Made by a program: the position numbers and the translations under genes. Below are positions 7,426-15,473 of a stretch of 64,000 bases of DNA, piece by piece. Source of the stretch: Gandjariella thermophila. GTDB taxonomy: Bacteria > Actinomycetota > Actinomycetes > Mycobacteriales > Pseudonocardiaceae. Numbering within the stretch: the first letter of the stretch is position 1; each line of letters starts with the position of its first letter. The stretch is taken from assembly GCF_005405885.1 (NCBI RefSeq), contig NZ_BJFL01000016.1:1-64000 (forward strand), in the 5' to 3' direction. The notes under the pieces are model-generated. The model was given only the letters and a program-made list of their open reading frames with translations. It was not told where the DNA came from and did no database searches.

Positions 7426-8295
7426 TCACATCCTGCTGATCACGTTGTCGGCGAACCGCCTCATCGAGTCGGCCTTCTCCGCCAGCGGCGCGTCGAACCC
7501 GAGGCCGTCGAGGACCCAGGGCATCACGATCGCGTCGGTCACCCCGATCTCGGCCTGCTGCCGGTAGCCGTCCAGGCCGAACCGGTCCACGCACACGGCT
7601 TGGATCTCGAACGGCACGTCCGCGCGGTCGTGGTCGGCGCGCAGCTTCGCCAGCGTGGTGATGGTGTCCCGCAGGTCGTCGAAGCCGATCATCGCCGAGG
7701 TCCAGCCGTCGCCGACGCGGGCGGCGCGCTTGAGACCGGCGCGGCTGTGCCCGCCGACGTAGATCGGCACCGGCTCGCTGGGCGCCGGGCTCATCTGCAG
7801 CCTGTCGAAGTCGAAGAACTCGCCGTGGTACTCGACCATGCCGCCGCCGAGGATCAGCCGCAGCACCTCGATGGCCTCGTCGGCGCGGCGGCCGCGATGT
7901 GCGAACGGCACGCCGCACCACTCGAACTCCTCCGGTGTCCAGCCCAGCCCCACGCCGAGGCCGAACCGGTTGCCGGTCAGGTTGGCCACCGAGCCGACCT
8001 GGCGGGCCAGCGGCACCGGGTAGCGGGAACCCAGCTTGAGCACCTGGGTGTAGAACCGGATCCGGGAGGTCACCGCGCCCATCGCGGCGGCGGCGACCAG
8101 CGGGTCGACCCACGGGGTGTCGGCGTCCCAGAACCGGGCACCGTCCGGGGTGTACGGGTACTGCGCGGACACCTGCTCCGAGTAGAACACCGAGTCGGGC
8201 AGGGCCACGGAGGAGAAGCCGCACTCCTCGGCCACGCGGGCGATCTCGGTCAGTTGGTTGAGCGGGCTCAGCGCGACGCCGACGGTGAACTTCAT
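7426..8295 (-). CDS. Luciferase-like (LLM) flavin or F420-dependent oxidoreductase
   Basis: The 289-residue protein begins MKFTVGVALSPLNQLTEIAR and contains the LLM barrel motifs FYTQVLKLGSRYPVPLARQV, FGLGVGLGWTPEEFEWCGV and PIYVGGHSRAGLKRAARVGD, typical of the F420-dependent or FMN-dependent bacterial luciferase family. The start at 8295 overlaps the stop of the Ltp3-like gene (ATGA). Many actinobacterial LLM proteins of this type use F420, but the sequence alone does not prove the cofactor. In this operon it probably performs a redox step on a sterol-derived intermediate. A second, different LLM protein is encoded at 11568. Confidence 0.8.
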   Translation of the reverse strand: MKFTVGVALSPLNQLTEIARVAEECGFSSVALPDSVFYSEQVSAQYPYTPDGARFWDADTPWVDPLVAAAAMGAVTSRIRFYTQVLKLGSRYPVPLARQVGSVANLTGNRFGLGVGLGWTPEEFEWCGVPFAHRGRRADEAIEVLRLILGGGMVEYHGEFFDFDRLQMSPAPSEPVPIYVGGHSRAGLKRAARVGDGWTSAMIGFDDLRDTITTLAKLRADHDRADVPFEIQAVCVDRFGLDGYRQQAEIGVTDAIVMPWVLDGLGFDAPLAEKADSMRRFADNVISRM

Positions 8296-9467
8296 GATGG
8301 CACTCCCTGCTTGGCGGCGCCGACCAGCCACATGGCGAAGAACTGCGAGCCGCCGCCGTAGGCGTGGCCCAGTGCGGTGCGCGCGCCGGCCACCTGGTGC
8401 TCACCGGCCCGGTCCATCACCTGCATCGCCGCCTCGGCGAACCGGAGTAGCCCGGAGGCGCCGATCGGGTTGGAGCACAGCACGCCGCCGGAGGGGTTCA
8501 CCGGCAGCCGGCCGCCGATCTCCGTCTCGCCGGCCTCGGTGAGCTTCCAGCCCTGGCCCTCCGGGGCGAAGCCGAGATTCTCCAGCCACATCGGCTCGAA
8601 CCAGGAGAACGGCACGTAGATCTCGGCGGCGTCGACCTGCTCCAGCGGGTTGGTCACGCCGGCCTGCCGCCACAGCGCGGCGGCGGCCTCCTGCCCGGCC
8701 TGCGGGTTGACCTGGTCCCGACCGGCGAACATGGTCGGTTCGGTGCGCATCGCGGTGGCGTGGATCCAGGCCACCGGCCGGGGCGCCATGGCGTCTGCGG
8801 TGGCCTCGTCGCCGATCACCACCGCGCACGCGCCGTCCGACGACGGGCAGGTCTCGTCGTAGCGGATCGGGTCCCACAGCATGGTGGACGCCTGCACCGA
8901 CTCCAGCGTGATGTCCGGCTGGCGCAGGTGCGCGTACGGGTTGCGGGCGCCGTTGCGCCGGTCCTTCACCGCGACCATCGCGCCGACGTGCTCGGGCGCG
9001 CCGGAGCGTCGGATGTAGGAGCGGACGTGCGGGGCGAAGTAGCCACCCGCCCCGGCGTGCACGGGCATGACGAACGGCGGGTGGATGGACAGCGCCCACA
9101 TCGCGTTGGACTCGGACTGCTTCTCGAACGCCACCGCGAGCACCCGGCGGTGGACGCCACCCTGTACCAGGCTGGCCGCGACCACCCCGGTGGAGCCGCC
9201 GACCGAGCCGGCGGTGTGCACCCGCAGCAGCGGCTTGCCGGTGGCGCCGATCGCGTCGGCGAGGAACAGCTCGGGCATCATCACGCCCTCGAACAGGTCC
9301 GGCGCCTTGCCCAGCACCACGGCGTCGATGTCCGCCCAGTCCACGTCCGCGTCCGCCATGGCCCGGTCGATCGCCTCGCGGCACAGGCCGGCCATGGAGA
9401 CGTCCAGGCGTTTGGTGGTGTGGTGGGTCTGACCGGTGCCGAGCACCGCGGCGAGTTGCTTGCCCAT
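8292..9467 (-). CDS. ltp3: Ltp3-like thiolase-fold protein (steroid side-chain aldol-lyase)
   Basis: The 391-residue thiolase-superfamily protein matches the SCP-x/lipid-transfer type. The region where thiolases carry the nucleophilic Cys reads VHTAGSVGGSTG, without that Cys, and the C-terminal motif is NPSGGVLCSNPIGASGL. Length and neighbours match Rv3523 of M. tuberculosis. In Rhodococcus, Ltp3 and Ltp4 are aldol-lyases that remove the C24-branched side chain of plant sterols, which explains the missing thiolase cysteine. The start overlaps the stop of the Ltp4-like gene (TAATG), so the two are coupled and may form a complex with the DUF35 protein encoded upstream. Confidence 0.82.
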   Translation of the reverse strand: MGKQLAAVLGTGQTHHTTKRLDVSMAGLCREAIDRAMADADVDWADIDAVVLGKAPDLFEGVMMPELFLADAIGATGKPLLRVHTAGSVGGSTGVVAASLVQGGVHRRVLAVAFEKQSESNAMWALSIHPPFVMPVHAGAGGYFAPHVRSYIRRSGAPEHVGAMVAVKDRRNGARNPYAHLRQPDITLESVQASTMLWDPIRYDETCPSSDGACAVVIGDEATADAMAPRPVAWIHATAMRTEPTMFAGRDQVNPQAGQEAAAALWRQAGVTNPLEQVDAAEIYVPFSWFEPMWLENLGFAPEGQGWKLTEAGETEIGGRLPVNPSGGVLCSNPIGASGLLRFAEAAMQVMDRAGEHQVAGARTALGHAYGGGSQFFAMWLVGAAKQGVPS

Positions 9468-10522
9468 TACTCGCGCCCCTCCATGACGCAGACCAGGTTC
9501 TGTTGCAGCGCCGGCCCGCTGGTGGCGTGCGCCAGCACCCGGCCGGCGGCGCCGCCCATGACCGCGCCGGCAGCCTCGCCGATGCGGATCAGGCCGCCGG
9601 CGAACATCGGGTTGCCCGCCAGCGGGCCGCCGGACGGGTTGACGCGAACGGCGTCGCCCAGCCCGAGCGCCTGGCGCAGCAGGATCTCCTGGTGGGAGAA
9701 CGGCGCGTGCAGCTCGGCCACCTCGACCCCGTCGATGCCGGCGGCCTTGGCAGCCGCCACGGTGGACGGGGAGGTGGTGAGGTCACGGGCGCCGATGTGC
9801 GGGGTGTCCACCCGGTGCGCGAACCCGGTGATCCACGCCGGCCGCGCGGCGATCTCGCGGGCCTTCTCCCCGGCGGCCAGGATGATCGCCGCCGCGCCGT
9901 CGGTGATCGGCGCGCAGTCGTGTTTCCGCAGCGGGTCGACGAAGTACGGTTCGGTGAGCAGGTCGTCCACCTCGACCTGGCCGGCGAGCTGGGCGTGCGG
10001 GTTGTCCACCGCGGCGGCGCGGCTGCGCGCGACCACTTCCGCCATGTCCCGCTCGGTCCACAGGCCGGAATCCAGGCCGAGCCGGGCCTGCATGCCGGCG
10101 ATGCCCACGGAGTCGGGCCACAGCGGCGCGACCAGGTAGGGGTCCAGTTGCAGGGCCAGCACCCGGCGCAACTGGCCGGCCGACGACTTGCCGAACCCGT
10201 ACACCAGCGCGGTGTCCACCTCACCGGTCTGGATCTTCACCCACGCCTCGTACAGCGCCCAGGCGGCGTCCGCCTCCACGTGCGACTCGTTGATCGGCGG
10301 GTACGCCCCGATCGCGTCCACCGCGGACACGAAGGAGAACGCCCGGCCGGCCAGGTAATCCGACGATCCCGAGCACCAGAACCCGATGTCCCGTTTGGAC
10401 AGCCCGGTGCGGGCGAACAGCTCCTGGAACACCGGCACCAGCATCTCCACCCCGTTGGTGGTGCCTTCCGTCTCGCGCACGTGCGGGGCCTGCGCGAAGC
10501 CGACGACGGCCACGTCCGTCAC
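9467..10522 (-). CDS. ltp4: Ltp4-like thiolase-fold protein (steroid side-chain aldol-lyase)
   Basis: The 351-residue thiolase-like protein begins MTDVAVVGFAQAPHVRETEG and carries ESHVEADAAWALYEAW in the place of the usual nucleophile segment, a catalytic-looking HDCAPITDGAAAIIL, and the C-terminal NPSGGPLAGNPMFAGGL. Size and order match Rv3522 (Ltp4). With Ltp3 it is expected to act in retro-aldol cleavage of CoA-activated C24-branched side chains. It lies 18 bp after the DUF35 gene and overlaps the next gene by one base. Which partner is catalytic cannot be told from the sequence. Confidence 0.82.
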   Translation of the reverse strand: MTDVAVVGFAQAPHVRETEGTTNGVEMLVPVFQELFARTGLSKRDIGFWCSGSSDYLAGRAFSFVSAVDAIGAYPPINESHVEADAAWALYEAWVKIQTGEVDTALVYGFGKSSAGQLRRVLALQLDPYLVAPLWPDSVGIAGMQARLGLDSGLWTERDMAEVVARSRAAAVDNPHAQLAGQVEVDDLLTEPYFVDPLRKHDCAPITDGAAAIILAAGEKAREIAARPAWITGFAHRVDTPHIGARDLTTSPSTVAAAKAAGIDGVEVAELHAPFSHQEILLRQALGLGDAVRVNPSGGPLAGNPMFAGGLIRIGEAAGAVMGGAAGRVLAHATSGPALQQNLVCVMEGRE

Positions 10523-10540
10523 TTGTGGACACCCCCAGGG

Positions 10541-11494
10541 CTACAGGTGCTGGGCATAGGACTCGTACGGAGCATCTGGCTCCCCGGTCGGCCGGAAGTG
10601 GTCGATGTTCTCCAGCGTGGGGCCCCACTGCTCGCGCGGCTTCCACACCGCCTCGACCCGCATGCCCATCCGCACCTCCTTGGCGTCACAGCCGAGCACG
10701 AGGTGCTGGAAGGCGATGTCCGCGCCGTCCAGCAGGATGTACGCGGCCACGTACGGCGTGGGGATGCGCTGGCCGAGGTACGGCACGTTGACGATGCAGA
10801 AGGTGGTCACCGTGCCCCGGTCCGGCAGTTCCACCTCGTCGGTGGTCGGCACGCCGTCGGTGGGGCAGGCGCCGCGCGGCGGCACGTAGACCTTGCCGCA
10901 CACCGGGCAGCGCTGGCCGACCACCCGCCCCTCGGTGAGCGCGCGCAGGAACCGGGACTCCTCGGCGGACGCGGAGTGCTGGTAGTGCAGGTGCACCGGG
11001 GTGGTCACCATGGTCACCGGCTCGGCGGGAGCCGGTTCCGGCCGCGGGCGTTCCGGCGCGTCCAGCGGTTCGAAGCAGGCGATGTCCCGGATGTGGCCGG
11101 CGGTTTCCTCGGCCCAGCGCACCCGCACCCGCATGCCGGTGCGCATCGCCTCCGGGGAGCCGGCGTCCACCGCGTGCAGCATCGCGGTGTCGGCGCCGTC
11201 CAGCCGCACCAGCGCCCAGGCGAACGGGCGGTCCAGCGGCTGGCCCTCCAGCGGTTCGGCGATCCACGACCAGGTGAGCACGGTGCCCTCCTGGCCGACC
11301 TCCACCGGTTCGGTCAGCGGCTCGGCGGTGACCGGGTCGTACTCGGCGGGCGGTACGAACACCCGGCCGTCCGATCCGCGCATGCCCTCGATCCGGCGTT
11401 CGGCGAGCGCGGTCATGAACCGGCCGAGGGTGGGGCCAAGTGACCGGGTGTAGTCGAAGCCGATGTCCAGCGGAGCGCTGAGCGGTCTGGTCAC
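10541..11494 (-). CDS. Tandem DUF35 OB-fold/zinc-ribbon protein, Rv3521-like
   Basis: The 317-residue protein contains two DUF35-type halves. The first half has GSDGRVFVPPAEYDPVT and an OB-fold strand set. The second has a rubredoxin-like zinc ribbon, CPVCGKVYVPPRGACPTDG, followed by a second OB fold with PDRGTVTTFCIVNVPY and TPYVAAYILLDGAD. DUF35 proteins partner thiolase-like Ltp aldolases and MaoC hydratases in steroid degradation. The GTG at 11494 agrees with the start of Rv3521 (LSAPL...FDYTRS). It is the first gene of the leftward operon, directly downstream of a KstR-like box. Confidence 0.85.
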   Translation of the reverse strand: MTRPLSAPLDIGFDYTRSLGPTLGRFMTALAERRIEGMRGSDGRVFVPPAEYDPVTAEPLTEPVEVGQEGTVLTWSWIAEPLEGQPLDRPFAWALVRLDGADTAMLHAVDAGSPEAMRTGMRVRVRWAEETAGHIRDIACFEPLDAPERPRPEPAPAEPVTMVTTPVHLHYQHSASAEESRFLRALTEGRVVGQRCPVCGKVYVPPRGACPTDGVPTTDEVELPDRGTVTTFCIVNVPYLGQRIPTPYVAAYILLDGADIAFQHLVLGCDAKEVRMGMRVEAVWKPREQWGPTLENIDHFRPTGEPDAPYESYAQHL

Positions 11495-11503
11495 GAGGCG
11501 AAG

Positions 11504-11517
11504 TGAAACACGTTCTC
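11504..11517. promoter_or_regulatory. KstR-like box between the DUF35 gene and the Rv3520c-like gene
   Basis: TGAAACACGTTCTC matches the KstR consensus TnnAACnnGTTnnA in all defined positions except the last (C instead of A). It lies 10 bp from the GTG of the leftward operon and about 50 bp before the rightward gene, which is the expected position for a shared operator. M. tuberculosis has the same divergent gene pair (Rv3520c and Rv3521) under KstR control. Confidence 0.78.
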
Positions 11518-11567
11518 GATTTGATGGCAAGATAGCGTTGTCCGCTCGCCGGGACAGGAGGTTCGCC

Positions 11568-12602
11568 GTGAAGTTGGGACTGCAACTCGGGTACTGGGGC
11601 GCCGCGCCGCCGGAGAACGCGCCGGCGCTGATCGCCGAGGCGGAACGGGCCGGCTTCGACGCGGTGTTCACCGCCGAGTCCTGGGGTTCGGACGCGTTCA
11701 CCCCGCTGTCCTGGTGGGGGGCAAGCACGTCCCGGATGCGGCTGGGCACCTCGGTGGTGCAACTGTCCGCACGCACCCCGACGTCGGCCGCGATGCACGC
11801 GCTCACCCTGGACCACCTCTCCGGCGGCCGGTTCATCCTCGGGCTGGGCGTTTCCGGGCCGCAGGTGGTGGAGGGCTGGTACGGCCAGCCGTTCGCCAAG
11901 CCGCTGGCCAGGACCCGGGAGTACGTCTCGATCATCCGCAGGGTGCTGGCCCGCGAGGAGAAGGTGGAAAGCGACGGCCCGCACTACCCGCTGCCCTACA
12001 CCGGGCCGGGAGCGCTCGGCCTGGGCAGGCCGCTGCGGCCGATCACCCATCCGCTGCGCGCCGACCTGCCCATCTGGCTGGGCGCGGAGGGGCCGAAGAA
12101 CGTGGCGCTGGCCGCGGAGATCGCCGACGGCTGGCTGGCCATCTACTACTCGCCGCGGCTGGCGCCGATGTACGACCAGTGGCTGGACGAGGGTTTCGCC
12201 CGGCCGGGCGCGCGGCGCAGCCGGGCCGACTTCGAGATCGCGGCCACCTGCCACGTCGTGGTCACCGAGGACCGGGACGCCGAGTTGGCGGCGTTGCGGC
12301 GGGTCATGGCGCTCTACATCGGCGGAATGGGCGCTCCGGGGATGAACTTCCACGCCGACGTGTTCTCCCGGATGGGCTACGCCGAGGAGGTCACCGAGAT
12401 CGGCCGGCTGTTCCTCGCCGGCCGGCGGGACGAGGCCGCCGCCGCCATCCCGGAACGGCTCCTGGACGACGTGGCCATTGTCGGCGACGCCGAGTTCGTC
12501 CGCGCCGAGGTGCGCCGCTGGGAGCAGGCGGGGGTGACCATGCTGCTGGTCACCGCGCCGCACCGGAAGGCGGTGCGCGCGATCGCCGAAGCCGTGCGCT
12601 GA
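11568..12602 (+). CDS. Rv3520c-like LLM oxidoreductase of the sterol cluster
   Basis: The 344-residue protein is very close to M. tuberculosis Rv3520c: MKLGLQLGYWGAAPPEN, FDAVFTAESWGSDAFTPLSW, GTSVVQLSARTPTSAAMHAL, HLSGGRFILGLGVSGPQVVE, THPLRADLPIWLGAEGPKNV and GFARPGARRSRADFEI. It is an LLM-family TIM barrel predicted to use F420. The GTG start is preceded by AGGAGG six bases upstream. It diverges from the DUF35-ltp4-ltp3 operon across a KstR-like box, as in mycobacteria. Its reaction in sterol catabolism is not established. Confidence 0.85.
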   Translation: MKLGLQLGYWGAAPPENAPALIAEAERAGFDAVFTAESWGSDAFTPLSWWGASTSRMRLGTSVVQLSARTPTSAAMHALTLDHLSGGRFILGLGVSGPQVVEGWYGQPFAKPLARTREYVSIIRRVLAREEKVESDGPHYPLPYTGPGALGLGRPLRPITHPLRADLPIWLGAEGPKNVALAAEIADGWLAIYYSPRLAPMYDQWLDEGFARPGARRSRADFEIAATCHVVVTEDRDAELAALRRVMALYIGGMGAPGMNFHADVFSRMGYAEEVTEIGRLFLAGRRDEAAAAIPERLLDDVAIVGDAEFVRAEVRRWEQAGVTMLLVTAPHRKAVRAIAEAVR

Positions 12603-12621
12603 CCCGCCCCTTGTCCTGAAC

Positions 12622-12635
12622 TGAAACGCGTTCTA
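12622..12635. promoter_or_regulatory. Perfect KstR box with no intact downstream gene
   Basis: TGAAACGCGTTCTA fits every defined position of TnnAACnnGTTnnA. It lies just after the Rv3520c-like gene. On the plus strand the next coding signal is only a short acyl-CoA-synthetase-like fragment; on the minus strand there is no gene start nearby. It therefore looks like the surviving promoter of a lost sterol gene. Confidence 0.8.
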
Positions 12636-12650
12636 GATTGGCGGGTCACG

Positions 12651-12731
12651 GGCGACGTCGGGCTGTGGCACATCGCGCGGACGCGGCCGGGGCTGACGGC
12701 CGTGGTCGACCCGAGCGGTCGGGAGGTCGGC
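12651..12731 (+). pseudogene. N-terminal scrap of an acyl-CoA synthetase (FadD type)
   Basis: In frame at 12651 the translation reads GDVGLWHIARTRPGLTAVVD followed by PSGREVGYRE. That is the usual opening of an adenylate-forming acyl-CoA synthetase, a short helix, then P-x-x-x-A-V-V-D-P-x-G and the Y-x-E motif. After about 27 residues the similarity stops, and no ATG, GTG or TTG precedes it in frame back to the KstR box. Both ends are lost, so this is a remnant. The rest of the 243-bp gap holds a terminator hairpin. The call rests on a short match. Confidence 0.5.
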
Positions 12732-12795
12732 TACCGCGAGCCACCCCGGGAAGACCGGCCGACGGAGACCACCGTGGTAACTCCCTCCCGGAGAA

Positions 12796-12830
12796 CGCTG
12801 GACCGCCGTGAGACCCGCGGCGGTCCAGCG
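12796..12830. terminator. Strong hairpin downstream of echA19
   Basis: CGCTGGACCGCCG at 12796-12808 pairs perfectly with CGGCGGTCCAGCG at 12818-12830 around a 9-nt loop. It lies about 15 bp beyond the echA19 stop codon on the minus strand, the right place for its terminator, and would also stop rightward transcription from the KstR box at 12622. Confidence 0.75.
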
Positions 12831-12845
12831 CTTCGCGGGAGGAGT

Positions 12846-13673
12846 TCAGCGGCCGCGGAAGTTCGGCCGGCGCTTCTCCGCGAACGCGCGCGGGCCCTCC
12901 TTGGCGTCCTCGCTCATGAACACCCGCAGGCCGAGCCGCGCGTCCACGGCGAACGCGTCGTTCTCCGGCATGCCCTCGGTCTCCCGCATGGTCCGCAGGA
13001 TGGCCTGCACGGCCAGCGGCCCGTTCGCGGCGATCGTCTCGGCCATCTCCATGGCCTTGGCCAGCGCCTGCCCGTCCGGCACCACGTGGCCGATCAGGCC
13101 GATCTCCCTCGCCTCGGCCGCGGTGATGTGCCGCCCGGTGAGCAGCAGGTCGGCCGCTACCGTGTAGGGGATCTGCCGGGGCAGCCGGACCGCCGAGCCA
13201 CCCAGCGGGAACAGCCCCCAGCGGGGCTCGGACACGCCGAACCGGGCGCTCTCCCCGGCGATTCTGATGTCGGTGGCCTGCAGGATCTCGGTGCCGCCGG
13301 CGATCGCCGGCCCCTCCACCGCGGCGATCAGCGGCTTGGTCAGCCGGCGACCCTTGAGCAGCGGCTCGATCCGCGACGGGTCGAACTCGCCGCGCGCGCC
13401 GGTGTCCCCGGGGTGGTTGTCGCTCATCGCCTTGAGATCCGCGCCCGCGCAGAACGCGCCGCCGGAGCCGGTGAGGACGCAGACCCGGATGTCCGGGTCC
13501 TCGTCCACCTCGTCCCACGCCTGCCGCATGATCGCCATCATCGGCCCGGACAGCGCGTTGCGCGCCTTCGGCCGGTTCATCGTCACCACCAGCACGTGGC
13601 CGTGCCGCTCGACGAGGCAGTGCGGCTCCTCGGCGTGCTCGGTCTGCGTCTCGGGCGCGGTGGTTGAGGTCAT
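12846..13673 (-). CDS. echA19: EchA19, steroid enoyl-CoA hydratase
   Basis: The 275-residue crotonase matches M. tuberculosis EchA19 (Rv3516) through its length: [78 protein letters not shown] and the terminal [17 protein letters not shown]. The two oxyanion motifs FCAGADL and PAIAGGTE are intact. It hydrates the enoyl-CoA of the cholesterol or phytosterol side chain. The ATG at 13673 has an AGGAGG-like site upstream. It diverges from fadD19 across a KstR-like box, the same arrangement as Rv3515c/Rv3516. Confidence 0.9.
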   Translation of the reverse strand: MTSTTAPETQTEHAEEPHCLVERHGHVLVVTMNRPKARNALSGPMMAIMRQAWDEVDEDPDIRVCVLTGSGGAFCAGADLKAMSDNHPGDTGARGEFDPSRIEPLLKGRRLTKPLIAAVEGPAIAGGTEILQATDIRIAGESARFGVSEPRWGLFPLGGSAVRLPRQIPYTVAADLLLTGRHITAAEAREIGLIGHVVPDGQALAKAMEMAETIAANGPLAVQAILRTMRETEGMPENDAFAVDARLGLRVFMSEDAKEGPRAFAEKRRPNFRGR

Positions 13674-13735
13674 CGGGTCTGGCCTCCTGGTGCTCGCCGG
13701 CGGAAGGTCAAGCCGCCTCAGGGATTGTCCTCGAC

Positions 13736-13749
13736 AATAACATGTTCTA
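13736..13749. promoter_or_regulatory. KstR-like box between echA19 and fadD19
   Basis: AATAACATGTTCTA matches TnnAACnnGTTnnA at all defined positions except the first (A for T). It lies 10 bp before the GTG of fadD19 and about 60 bp from the echA19 start, consistent with one operator controlling both. The same intergenic region is a KstR target in mycobacteria. Confidence 0.78.
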
Positions 13750-13759
13750 GTTTTGGGAC

Positions 13760-15397
13760 GTGGCACTCAATATCGCGGACCTGGTGGAGCACGCCGTCGA
13801 TCTGGTTCCGGACCGCGTCGCGGTCATCTGTGGCGAGCGCCGGGTGACGTACGCCCAGTTCGAGGAGCGCACCAACCGGTTGGCTCACTACCTGGCCGAA
13901 CGCGGGGTGGGGCCGGGCGAGCACATCGGTGTGTACGCGCGGAACTCCATCGCGGCGATCGAGGCGATGGTGGCCGCCTACAAACTCCGCGCGGTGGCCG
14001 TGAACATCAACTACCGGTACGTGCAGAACGAGTTGCGATACGTCTTCGACAACGCGGACCTGGTGGCGCTGGTGCACGAGCGCCGGTACGCCCCGCTGGT
14101 CGCCGAGGTGCTGCCCGGCGTGCCCAACCTCAAGCAGGTGCTGGTCGTCGGCGACGAGTCCACCGAGGACTTCGCCGGCTACGGCGGCGTGGCCTACGAG
14201 GACGCGCTGGCCGGGGCGTCCCCGACGCGGGACTTCGGCGAGCGCAGCCCGGACGACGTCTACATCCTCTACACCGGCGGCACCACCGGCTATCCCAAGG
14301 GCGTGCTGTGGCGGCACGAGGACGTGTGGCGCACCCTCGGCGGCGGCATCGACTTCCTCACCGGTGAACCGCTGGCCGACGAGTGGCAACAGGCCCGCGA
14401 CGGCGCGAACGGCGGCGTACTGGTGCGCTTCCCGCTCGCCCCGCTGATCCACGGCGCGGCCCAGTGGGCCAGCCTGCAGAGCCTGTTCAGCGGCGGCACC
14501 GTGGTGCTGTCCCCGCGGTTCGACGCCGACGAGGTGTGGCGCGCCATCGAGCGGCACCGGGTGAACGTGCTCGCCATCGTCGGCGACGCCATGGCCCGGC
14601 CGCTGATCGAGGCCTACCACCGCGGTGGCTACGACGCGTCGTCCCTGGTGGCGGTCTCGTCCACCGGGGCGCTGTTCTCGCCGAGCGTCAAGGAGCAGTA
14701 CCTGGACGCGCTGCCCAACGTGGTGATCACCGACGCGGTCGGCTCCTCGGAGAGCGGGTTCGCCGGGATCGGCATGCTCCAGCGCGGCGCGGACTTCTCC
14801 GGCGGCGTGCGGGTCAACCCGGGGCGGGACACCGTGGTGCTGGATGAGGACAACCGCCCGCTGGAGCCCGGGTCCGGGCTGGTCGGTCGGCTGGCCCGCG
14901 GCGGTCACGTCCCGCTCGGCTACTACAAGGACCCGGAGAAGACCGCGGCGATGTTCGTCGAGGTCGACGGCAGGCGCTACGTCACCCCCGGCGACTTCGC
15001 CCGGGTGGAGGCCGACGGCTCGATCACCCTGCTGGGCCGCGGCAACATGTGCATCAACACCGGCGGGGAGAAGGTCTATCCCGACGAGGTGGAGGGCGCC
15101 CTGAAGTCCCACCCGGACGTCTTCGACGCCCTGGTGGTCGGCGTGCCGGACGACCGGCTCGGTCAGCGGGTCGCCGCGGTGGTGCAGCCGCGGCCCGGGC
15201 ACACCCTGGACTACGCCGCCCTGGACGCGCACGTGCGCACCCGGATCGCCGGTTACAAGACCCCACGCAGCCTGTGGGTGGTCGACGAGATCACCCGCAC
15301 GCCGAGCGGCAAGGCCGACTACCGCTGGGCCCAGCGGCTCACCCGGGAACACCAGGCCACCCACGACACCGCTCCCGCGGCCACCGGCCGCGCCTGA
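13760..15397 (+). CDS. fadD19: FadD19, steroid side-chain acyl-CoA ligase
   Basis: The 545-residue adenylate-forming ligase opens [20 protein letters not shown], as FadD19 of M. tuberculosis does. It has the ATP loop [14 protein letters not shown] (residues 168-181), the steroid-type segment GSSESGFAG and the C-terminal lysine motif [10 protein letters not shown] (K518). The enzyme activates the C26/C27 carboxylate of 3-oxo-cholestenoate; in Rhodococcus FadD19 is needed for C24-branched sterols. The GTG start lies close to the KstR-like box, leaving a very short leader. Confidence 0.9.
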   Translation: MALNIADLVEHAVDLVPDRVAVICGERRVTYAQFEERTNRLAHYLAERGVGPGEHIGVYARNSIAAIEAMVAAYKLRAVAVNINYRYVQNELRYVFDNADLVALVHERRYAPLVAEVLPGVPNLKQVLVVGDESTEDFAGYGGVAYEDALAGASPTRDFGERSPDDVYILYTGGTTGYPKGVLWRHEDVWRTLGGGIDFLTGEPLADEWQQARDGANGGVLVRFPLAPLIHGAAQWASLQSLFSGGTVVLSPRFDADEVWRAIERHRVNVLAIVGDAMARPLIEAYHRGGYDASSLVAVSSTGALFSPSVKEQYLDALPNVVITDAVGSSESGFAGIGMLQRGADFSGGVRVNPGRDTVVLDEDNRPLEPGSGLVGRLARGGHVPLGYYKDPEKTAAMFVEVDGRRYVTPGDFARVEADGSITLLGRGNMCINTGGEKVYPDEVEGALKSHPDVFDALVVGVPDDRLGQRVAAVVQPRPGHTLDYAALDAHVRTRIAGYKTPRSLWVVDEITRTPSGKADYRWAQRLTREHQATHDTAPAATGRA

Positions 15398-15473
15398 CCC
15401 GCCCGCCGGCCGATTTCCCTGGCCGACTCAAGCCGCGGCACGCAGCGAAACCACTGGCGGCCAAGGAGGCACG

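Noticed and set aside
9503-11443. Very long plus-strand open frame opposite ltp4 and the DUF35 gene
   Set aside because: It is low-complexity Arg/His/Gly-rich translation antisense to well-recognised genes, the usual artefact of GC-rich codon bias. The same applies to long frames opposite the MoxR/VWA genes and opposite pnkp.
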